Source of the DNA: Lysobacteraceae bacterium
GTDB taxonomy: Bacteria > Pseudomonadota > Gammaproteobacteria > Xanthomonadales > Xanthomonadaceae
Length of the DNA: 7,211 nucleotides
Direction of reading: 5' to 3'
Assembly: GCA_028293685.1 (NCBI GenBank)
Contig: JAQGOI010000096.1
Span: forward strand, 1-7,211
This document shows positions 1 to 6,335 of the stretch, piece by piece. The position numbers were made by a program, and so were the translations under genes. Within the stretch, counting starts at the first letter, position 1. Each line of letters begins with the position of its first letter. A model generated the notes under the pieces. It searched no databases. It was not told the origin of the DNA and saw nothing but the letters and a program-made list of their open reading frames with translations.

Positions 1-204
1 GGTGGCCCATTGCCGCCGTTGTCCCAACGCCCGTTGCCGCTGCAAGCGACGAATCCCATTCCCCTGACCGCCCGTGCCACGGCGGCCGTGGACACCGTCC
101 TGCAGGTCGACGCCAGCGAGCGTCGCCACCTGCGGCATTCCCGCGCCCTGCTGGCGCTGCCCTACTTCTCGTTCGCGCAGGGCCTGCGCCGCAACCGGAG
201 CTGA
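1..204 (+). CDS. Unidentified protein, C-terminal part (5' end outside the window or start uncertain)
   Basis: Frame 1 is open from the left edge to a TGA at 202-204, giving 67 residues. I do not recognise the family. By hand count 58 of 67 sense codons end in G or C, about 87%, and only three of the last 47 end in A or T. This is the codon pattern expected of a real gene in this genome, so coding is likely. The N-terminal stretch is proline- and leucine-rich and low in complexity. The C-terminal part is basic, with an ERRHLRHSRALL segment and a hydrophobic LLALPYFSFAQGLR tail; I see no clear catalytic motif. In-frame TTG codons at 10 and 19 and a GTG at 88 could each be a start, but none has a good Shine-Dalgarno, so a start upstream of the window is equally possible. 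The stop is 3 bp before the GntR start, and its last codons hold the GntR ribosome-binding site. It is therefore probably the preceding member of the same operon. Confidence 0.55.
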   Translation, partial: GGPLPPLSQRPLPLQATNPIPLTARATAAVDTVLQVDASERRHLRHSRALLALPYFSFAQGLRRNRS

Positions 205-207
205 GCC

Positions 208-570
208 ATGACCTCGATTACCTGGAGCGACGGCGCTCCCATCTACCGCCAGCTGAAGGAGCGCGTCGTCGCCATGATGCTCGACGGCGTCCTGAAGCCG
301 GGCGATGCCCTGCCCTCCGTCCGGCAGGTCGCGGCGGAGTATCAGCTCAATCCAATTACCGTCTCACGGGCCTATCAGGAGCTCGCCGACGAAGCACTCG
401 TGGAAAAACGCAGGGGACTGGGGATGTACGTGACCGAAGAAGCATCGAAGAAACTCCTGGCCAGCGAACGCGAACGCTTCCTGCGTGAAGAGTGGCCGCT
501 GGTCCTGGAGCGCATCCAGCGCCTGGGTCTGTTGACCGAAGACCTGCTCAAGAGCGGAGGTGCCAAATGA
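208..570 (+). CDS. GntR-family transcriptional regulator, YtrA subfamily
   Basis: A 120-residue DNA-binding regulator. Residues about 11-75 form the GntR winged helix-turn-helix: PIYRQLKERV helix, the KPGDALPSVRQVA turn (30-42), the recognition region NPITVSRAYQELADEALV (48-65) and the wing KRRGLGMYV (67-75). Only about 45 residues follow, predicted as two helices. This short C-terminal part, instead of a FadR, HutC or MocR effector domain, defines the YtrA subfamily. YtrA-type regulators usually sit at the head of ABC transporter operons and repress them together with themselves; Xanthomonas members of the subfamily (HpaR1/YtrA) have been tied to virulence control. Orthology to those is my inference. 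The ATG at 208 has CCGGAG at 195-200, seven bases upstream. The stop overlaps the ATPase start (ATGA, 567-570), so translation is coupled. I cannot identify the operator; it is probably upstream of the window. Confidence 0.93.
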   Translation: MTSITWSDGAPIYRQLKERVVAMMLDGVLKPGDALPSVRQVAAEYQLNPITVSRAYQELADEALVEKRRGLGMYVTEEASKKLLASERERFLREEWPLVLERIQRLGLLTEDLLKSGGAK

Positions 571-1475
571 ACACCGCAGCGGAACGTAACGACCAGGCAG
601 CCATGACCGGCAACGGTGCACCCGTCGTGCGCGCCCGTGGCTTGCGCAAGGCTTACAAGAACAAGCTCGCGCTCGACGGCACTACATTCGATATTCCGTC
701 CGGACGCATCGTCGGCCTGATCGGCCCCAACGGCGCCGGCAAGACCACGGCGCTCAAGGCCATCCTTGGACTGATTCCGTTCGAGGGCGAGCTGAGCGTC
801 CTCGGGCGCGACCCGCGCACCGAACGGGACGCGCTCATGAATGACGTCTGCTTCATCGCCGATGTCGCCGTGCTGCCACGCTGGATGCGGGTACGCGAGG
901 CGATCGAATTCGTGGCCGGCGTCCACCCGCGCTTCGACCGGGCGCGCTGCAAACGCTTCCTGGCAGGAACCCAGCTCAAGCCGCAGATGCGCGTGCGCGA
1001 ATTGTCCAAAGGCATGATCGTGCAACTGCACCTGGCACTGGTGATGGCCATCGACGCCAAACTGCTGGTGCTCGACGAGCCGACGCTGGGCTTGGACATC
1101 CTCTACCGCAAGCAGTTCTACCAGCGCCTGCTGGAAGACTATTTCGACGAACAGAAGACCATCGTCATCACCACGCATCAGGTCGAGGAGGTCGAGCACA
1201 TCCTCACCGACGTGATGTTCATCCGCGACGGAAAGATCGTCCTGGATTCACCGATGGAGGATGTCGGCCACCGATACGTGGAAGTCATGGTCAACGCCGA
1301 TCGCGTTGATAGCGCGCGCGCCCTCAAGCCGGTCGACGAACGCGCCCTGCCCTTCGGCAAGACCGTGATGCTGTTCGACGGCGTTCCACTCCCGCAATTG
1401 CAGGGCCTGGGCGAAACCCGCACACCCGGCCTTGCCGATCTGTTCGTTGCCACGATGAAAGGAACCTACGCATGA
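567..1475 (+). CDS. ABC transporter ATP-binding protein (ABC-2 type exporter, YtrB-like)
   Basis: A 302-residue nucleotide-binding subunit that would power the membrane partner encoded next. Visible motifs in order are Walker A GPNGAGKTT (53-61), an ABC signature reading LSKGM (146-150) instead of LSGGQ, Walker B LLVLDEP (166-172) with D-loop LGLD (174-177), and the switch histidine H204 in ITTHQ. LSKGM is common in ABC-2 exporter ATPases. The Q-loop is unusual: the region after the first beta strands reads FIADVAVLP (96-104), with no glutamine at the usual place. About 90 C-terminal residues beyond the switch are not recognisable as a known domain. I chose ATG 567 over upstream in-frame starts because it has GGAGG at 556-560 and a 4-bp ATGA overlap with the regulator stop; an upstream start would run through the regulator gene. 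The substrate cannot be read from the sequence. An efflux or self-resistance role is inferred from the YtrA context. Confidence 0.94.
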   Translation: MNTAAERNDQAAMTGNGAPVVRARGLRKAYKNKLALDGTTFDIPSGRIVGLIGPNGAGKTTALKAILGLIPFEGELSVLGRDPRTERDALMNDVCFIADVAVLPRWMRVREAIEFVAGVHPRFDRARCKRFLAGTQLKPQMRVRELSKGMIVQLHLALVMAIDAKLLVLDEPTLGLDILYRKQFYQRLLEDYFDEQKTIVITTHQVEEVEHILTDVMFIRDGKIVLDSPMEDVGHRYVEVMVNADRVDSARALKPVDERALPFGKTVMLFDGVPLPQLQGLGETRTPGLADLFVATMKGTYA

Positions 1476-2527
1476 ACGCCAACTTCCCGATGACAGCGGA
1501 TGGGCGCGCCCCGGTGGCTGCGCCGCATGCCACGCACAAGCTCAAGCTGCTGCTCAGGCGCGAGTTCTGGGAGCACAAGGGCGGCTTTCTGTGGGCACCG
1601 CTGGTCGCGGGCGGCATCTCGCTGCTGCTGACGATCATGGCGATCATCACCGGTGAAGTGATGCTCAAGCGGGCGCCGCCCACGACCTCCTTGAACGTCA
1701 ACGGATCGCACGTGTCGATCAATGGCCTGGACCTGGGCATGCTGACGGCGAAGATGACGCCCGATGACATGCACCAGATCGGCGGCGCCATCGATGCCAG
1801 TCTGCTGTTGAGTTCAGTATGGCCGTTCATCGCCATGACATTCGTCGTGTTCTTCTACTGCCTGGGTTCGCTTTACGACGAGCGCAAGGATCGCAGCGTG
1901 CTGTTCTGGAAATCGCTGCCGGTATCGGACCGCGACACGGTGCTGTCGAAGGTGGCCAGTGCAACCCTGGTTGCGCCGATCATCGCGTCCATCGCCGCAC
2001 TGGTGACGATGTTCGGCTTCCTGTTCATCACCAGCGTGGTGGTGCTTGTTCATGGTGGCAACCCCGTGCAACTGCTCTGGGGCCCCGCCAACCCGCTGGA
2101 TATCGCCGCCAAGTTCGTGGCTGCCGTGCCGGTGTATGCGTTGTGGTCGCTGCCGACCGTCGGCTGGTTGCTGCTCTGCTCGGCCTGGGCGCGCAGCAAG
2201 CCCTTCCTGTGGGCACTGATGATTCCTGCCTTTGCCGGTATCTTCGTGAGCTGGTTCGACCTGATGAAAGTGTTCAACCTGCAATCCACCTGGTTCTGGC
2301 AGAACATCGTGGGCCGCGTGTTGCTCGGCACGGTTCCCGGCAGCTGGTTCAATGTCGCGAAGTTCGGCCCCATCACCGCCCAAGGCCCGCAGGCCGTTGG
2401 CCAGGCGGTGACACTGCAATCGATCTATTCAGTGCTGCTCACCCCGCAACTGTGGATTGGAGTGCTCGCAGGCGCGGCAATGATCTTCGCGGCCATCCGG
2501 CTGCGTCGATGGCGCGATGAGGGTTGA
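1472..2527 (+). CDS. ABC-2 type transporter permease subunit
   Basis: A 351-residue integral inner-membrane protein, the probable partner of the ATPase it overlaps by 4 bp (ATGA, 1472-1475; GAAAGGAA upstream as ribosome-binding site). After a cytoplasmic N-terminus with an amphipathic LKLLLRREFWEHKG segment (24-37), hydrophobic segments lie at about 38-61, 109-134, 163-194, 217-240, 245-265 and 326-345, giving six membrane helices. The cytoplasmic loop LYDERKDRSVLFWKSLPVSDRD (split here at 134-155) is typical of ABC-2 permeases, where an acidic-basic loop after the second helix is thought to contact the ATPase. Between helices 1 and 2 is a polar loop (62-108, NVNGSHVSINGLDLG and following), predicted extracytoplasmic. 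A second long loop (266-322) carries several tryptophans. The protein ends in a basic LRRWRDEG tail on the cytoplasmic side. I cannot assign a substrate. Family-level confidence is high and subfamily confidence low. Confidence 0.9.
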   Translation: MNANFPMTADGRAPVAAPHATHKLKLLLRREFWEHKGGFLWAPLVAGGISLLLTIMAIITGEVMLKRAPPTTSLNVNGSHVSINGLDLGMLTAKMTPDDMHQIGGAIDASLLLSSVWPFIAMTFVVFFYCLGSLYDERKDRSVLFWKSLPVSDRDTVLSKVASATLVAPIIASIAALVTMFGFLFITSVVVLVHGGNPVQLLWGPANPLDIAAKFVAAVPVYALWSLPTVGWLLLCSAWARSKPFLWALMIPAFAGIFVSWFDLMKVFNLQSTWFWQNIVGRVLLGTVPGSWFNVAKFGPITAQGPQAVGQAVTLQSIYSVLLTPQLWIGVLAGAAMIFAAIRLRRWRDEG

Positions 2528-2575
2528 GCGCAGGCTCGCATTTGCAACGACTCGTATTGACCAAGGAACCCGGCC

Positions 2576-3355
2576 ATGAACTCTTTACGCCATAGCGTCG
2601 CCATCGCCCTGATCGGTTGCATTCCGCTGCTTGCCGCATGCGATCGCCATCAGGACGCGTCAACGGCAGGTACCGGCACGACCCACCCCACTTCGATGCT
2701 TGGCAACATCGTCAAGAACGCAACCGACGAAGCGCGCAAAAAGCTCGAAACGCAGAACATCAGCATCAATGATGGAATGCACATCGAGATCAACGGCCAT
2801 GTGATCAATCGACCGAGTGGAAAAACAAAGGCCGAAATCACGCCCCAGGGAGACCTGCTCATCGAAGGCAAAGCAGTTGCCGTGACTCCTGCCCAGCGGA
2901 GTCTGCTGCTGCAATACCGTCAGAACATCGTCCATATCGCCGAGGCCGGCATGGATATCGGCGTACAGGGCGCGGACCTGGGCATGAAGGCAGCCAGCGA
3001 AGCCATCAGCGGCATCTTCAGCGGCAACGGCGACAAGGTTGAGGAAAAGATCAAGCCGGAGGCCCAGAAGATCGAAGCCGCAGCCCAGTCGCTCTGCAAT
3101 CTGCTGCCACCCATGCTGGCGACACAAAACGAACTCGCAGCCAGCCTGCCCGAGTTCAAGCCCTACGCCAGGATGACGCAGGGTGATATTGCCGATTGCA
3201 GGAAGCACCATGAGGGCGCCGGCGAAGCATCCGGCGTTCAGATCGGCGACGAGATCCGCGATGAAGTCCGTAGCGACATCCACGCGGCGACACGGGACGC
3301 TGCGGCCGAAGACCGCACGTCGACGACAGACTCGAAGTCAGCGCCGACGCGTTGA
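2576..3355 (+). CDS. Putative lipoprotein, DUF2884/YggN-like
   Basis: A 259-residue exported protein of unknown function. The N-terminus (MNSLRH, then hydrophobic 8-21) ends in a lipobox L19-A20-A21-C22, so signal peptidase II processing and lipid attachment at C22 are predicted. The residue after C22 is Asp; in enterobacteria Asp at +2 favours retention in the inner membrane, but that rule is less certain here. A short linker rich in Ser, Thr and Gly leads to the body (about 45-210). The segment DLLIEGKAVAVTPAQRSLLLQYRQ and the following helical stretch resemble the DUF2884 (YggN) family from memory. C174 and C208 are the only cysteines after C22 and could form a periplasmic disulfide. The last 45 residues are highly charged and low in complexity. 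ATG 2576 has AAGGA at 2563-2567. The gene lies 48 bp after the permease with no visible terminator, so it is probably co-transcribed. Its last 18 bp overlap the 3' end of fumC on the other strand. Confidence 0.85.
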   Translation: MNSLRHSVAIALIGCIPLLAACDRHQDASTAGTGTTHPTSMLGNIVKNATDEARKKLETQNISINDGMHIEINGHVINRPSGKTKAEITPQGDLLIEGKAVAVTPAQRSLLLQYRQNIVHIAEAGMDIGVQGADLGMKAASEAISGIFSGNGDKVEEKIKPEAQKIEAAAQSLCNLLPPMLATQNELAASLPEFKPYARMTQGDIADCRKHHEGAGEASGVQIGDEIRDEVRSDIHAATRDAAAEDRTSTTDSKSAPTR

Positions 3356-4753
3356 GCCCGACGCGATCCCGCCTTGCGTCAGCAGGGCGGGATCAAGCAG
3401 GCGCTTGAGTTCTGCAGCGCCCAGGCCACTGTCCTCTATCGCCACATCCAGCACCGGCCGTCCTTCGGCGTAAGAGCGCTTCGCAATCGCCGCCGCTTTC
3501 TCATAACCAATCACCGGATTCAGTGCCGTAACCAGGATGGGATTGCGATCAAGCGTCAGCGACACGCGATCGCGGCGCACTTTCAAGCCATCGACAGCCC
3601 TGTCCGCGAGCAGCTGCATCGCAGCCGACAACAGCGCGACGGAATCGAGCAGGTCGTACGCGATCAGCGGCAGCATCACGTTGAGCTGGAAATTGCCGCT
3701 GGCGCCGGCGATCGTGATCGCCGTGTGGTAACCCATGACCTGTGCGCAAACCATGCACAGCGCCTCGGCTGCAACAGGATTGACCTTGCCAGGCATGATC
3801 GAACTGCCCGGTTGCAACGCCGGCAGCTCGATTTCGCCCAGGCCTGCAAGGGGTCCGGAGTTCATCCACCGCAGGTCGTTGCCGATCTTCATCAGCGCAA
3901 CGGCCAAGGTGTTCAATTGTCCGGACAGCTCGACCAGGTCGTCCTGCGCGGCGAGTCCCTCGAACTTGTTGTCGGCTGACTCGAATTTCGTTCCCGACAA
4001 ACTCGACAGTGCCTTTGCCATCGCCTTGCCGAAGCGCGGATCGGTGTTGATGCCGGTTCCGATGGCCGTGCCTCCGATGGGCAACCGGCGCACACGCCGG
4101 GTCGTGTCGTCGATGCGCTCCTGTGCCGACGCCAACTGCGCGGCCCATGCCGAAAATTCCTGGCCAAACGTCAGCGGCATCGCGTCCATCAGGTGCGTGC
4201 GGCCCGTCTTGGTGATGCCGGCGAGCGACTTGCCGCGCCGCTCGATGCTTTTGCGTAGCCGCTTCAGCGCAGGCATCAGGTGTTCACCGACAGCCAGTTG
4301 CGCCGATACCCGCATCGCGGTGGGAATGACGTCGTTCGAACTCTGTCCCAGGTTCACATGGTCGTTGGGATGCACCGATTGCTTGCCTGCGCGGGTCGCC
4401 AGGGTCGCGATGACCTCGTTGGCATTCATGTTGCTCGATGTTCCCGAGCCGGTCTGGAACACATCGATCGGAAACTCACGGTCGTGGCTGCCATCGGCAA
4501 CCGCCAGCGCCGCATCCCGGATCGCAGCTGCCATTGGCGCCTGCAACAGCCCGAAACCGGCGTTGACGTCGGCGGCTGCCGCCTTGATCAACCCCAGGGC
4601 GCGGATGAAGCCGCGCGGCATGGGACGACCGGAAATGGCGAAATTACCGACCGCGCGCTGGGTCTGCGCGCCCCAAAGCGCCTCCGCCGGTACCTGCAGA
4701 TCCCCCATGCTGTCGTGCTCCGTGCGGTATTGTTTTCCGTGTGCTTTGGACAT
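3338..4753 (-). CDS. fumC: Fumarate hydratase class II
   Basis: A 471-residue cytoplasmic TCA-cycle enzyme converting fumarate and water to L-malate, working as a homotetramer without an iron-sulfur cluster. Superfamily motifs are all present: TGSGTSSNMNANEVI (101-115), HPNDHVNLGQSSND (128-141, including the second or B site), GRTHLMDAMPLTFGQE (184-199) with catalytic H187, GGTAIGTGIN (227-236) and the lyase signature GSSIMPGKVNP (316-326) with the catalytic serine loop. PGK rather than the PAK of aspartases in that signature supports fumarase over aspartate ammonia-lyase. Length is close to E. coli FumC, with a slight C-terminal extension (GGIASGSTRRR). ATG 4753 (reading down) has GGAG seven bases upstream on its strand. 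It is divergent from purB and convergent with the lipoprotein gene, overlapping the latter by 18 bp, so it is probably a single-gene transcript. No fumC promoter was convincing; if it lies beyond the palindrome at 4790-4809, that repeat would be in the fumC 5' leader. Confidence 0.97.
   Translation of the reverse strand: MSKAHGKQYRTEHDSMGDLQVPAEALWGAQTQRAVGNFAISGRPMPRGFIRALGLIKAAAADVNAGFGLLQAPMAAAIRDAALAVADGSHDREFPIDVFQTGSGTSSNMNANEVIATLATRAGKQSVHPNDHVNLGQSSNDVIPTAMRVSAQLAVGEHLMPALKRLRKSIERRGKSLAGITKTGRTHLMDAMPLTFGQEFSAWAAQLASAQERIDDTTRRVRRLPIGGTAIGTGINTDPRFGKAMAKALSSLSGTKFESADNKFEGLAAQDDLVELSGQLNTLAVALMKIGNDLRWMNSGPLAGLGEIELPALQPGSSIMPGKVNPVAAEALCMVCAQVMGYHTAITIAGASGNFQLNVMLPLIAYDLLDSVALLSAAMQLLADRAVDGLKVRRDRVSLTLDRNPILVTALNPVIGYEKAAAIAKRSYAEGRPVLDVAIEDSGLGAAELKRLLDPALLTQGGIASGSTRRR
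3365..3394. terminator. Strong stem-loop at the convergent gene ends; possible terminator
   Basis: GATCCCGCC (3365-3373) pairs perfectly with GGCGGGATC (3386-3394). Inward, TTGC (3374-3377) pairs with GCAG (3382-3385), with one G-U pair on the plus-strand RNA, giving a 13-pair stem and a four-base loop GTCA. It starts 10 bp after the lipoprotein stop and lies wholly within the last codons of fumC. Neither side has a T tract, so it is not a canonical intrinsic terminator. It could block 3' exonucleases or assist termination of the left operon. A partly competing six-base stem, TCAAGC (3393-3398) with GCTTGA (3403-3408), lies next to it. Confidence 0.4.
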
Positions 4754-4784
4754 GCGTCATCTCCGGAAGCCGACTGGATGAAAA

Positions 4785-4811
4785 CCGTCATTCCCGCGAA
4801 GGCGGGAATCC
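4785..4811. repeat. Palindromic intergenic repeat of the ATTCCC-N8-GGGAAT (dRS3-like, IPAFAGMT) type
   Basis: The core ATTCCCGCGAAGGCGGGAAT (4790-4809) is a perfect 8-bp inverted repeat, ATTCCCGC against GCGGGAAT, around the four bases GAAG. Flanking bases CCGTC on the left and CC on the right match the wider form of this element as I know it from many proteobacterial genomes. The core fits the ATTCCC-N8-GGGAAT pattern used for Neisseria dRS3 repeats. Translated, it yields the IPAFAGMT and IPAKAGI peptides familiar from spurious annotations. It lies 36 bp upstream of the fumC start. Only one clear copy is in the window, so its genomic multiplicity rests on prior knowledge. Confidence 0.75.
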
Positions 4812-4878
4812 TGTGACTGCTGATCCCGGCTGCGGCCGCAACCTCGACATGGGGATGGCGATCGGCAAGACCACCGCT

Positions 4879-4902
4879 GTAATCCCGCCTGCGCGGCATT
4901 AC
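4879..4902. repeat. Imperfect hairpin, possibly a decayed inverted copy of the neighbouring repeat
   Basis: GTAATCCCGC (4879-4888) pairs with GCGGCATTAC (4893-4902), nine of ten positions, with a single C-C mismatch at 4884/4897 and a four-base loop CTGC. Read on the plus strand it resembles the reverse complement of the element at 4785-4811: both share a CCCGCCT core, a following CGCGG, and an ATTACG/ATGACG end. It may be a diverged copy in opposite orientation about 70 bp away, or an independent stem-loop. It lies 63 bp before the purB ATG, upstream of the proposed purB -10 box. Confidence 0.45.
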
Positions 4903-4920
4903 GAGCCGGAAACAGCATAG

Positions 4921-6333
<1,413 letters not shown>

Positions 6334-6335
6334 GC

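Noticed and set aside
375..1199. Long minus-strand reading frame (274 codons) antisense to the GntR and ATPase genes
   Set aside because: The composition is shadow-like, and the plus-strand frames carry intact winged-helix and Walker motifs.
2221..2244. DNA in the permease gene encoding MIPAFAGIF, similar to the translated intergenic repeat
   Set aside because: The bases differ at several positions and the inverted-repeat symmetry is lost. The peptide fits a membrane helix (245-265), so chance or convergent similarity is more likely than an inserted repeat.
2528..2575. Possible separate promoter for the lipoprotein gene (TTGAGC at 2524, TATTGA at 2555)
   Set aside because: The spacing between the hexamers is about 25 bp, too long for sigma-70, and both are poor matches. 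Read-through from the ABC operon is simpler.
3735..4781. Long plus-strand reading frame (348 codons) antisense to fumC
   Set aside because: A GC-rich gene with strong third-position bias leaves long open frames opposite it. The fumC motifs on the minus strand are unambiguous, and this frame is rich in Ser, Arg and Ala with no recognisable domain.
4280..4816. Plus-strand reading frame ending in VIPAKAGIL
   Set aside because: It is antisense to fumC and ends in the other translation of the same repeat; no ribosome-binding site or family resemblance.
4588..4899. Minus-strand reading frame of 103 codons running from the intergenic region into fumC, containing RIPAFAGMT
   Set aside because: The IPAFAGMT peptide is the translation of the palindromic repeat at 4785-4811, a well-known source of false gene calls, and the rest is the fumC 5' region read out of frame.
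4914..4919. TATGCT on the minus strand as a -10 box for fumC
   Set aside because: No acceptable -35 hexamer at 16-18 bp, and it would give a leader of about 150 bases through both hairpins. It cannot be told from chance.
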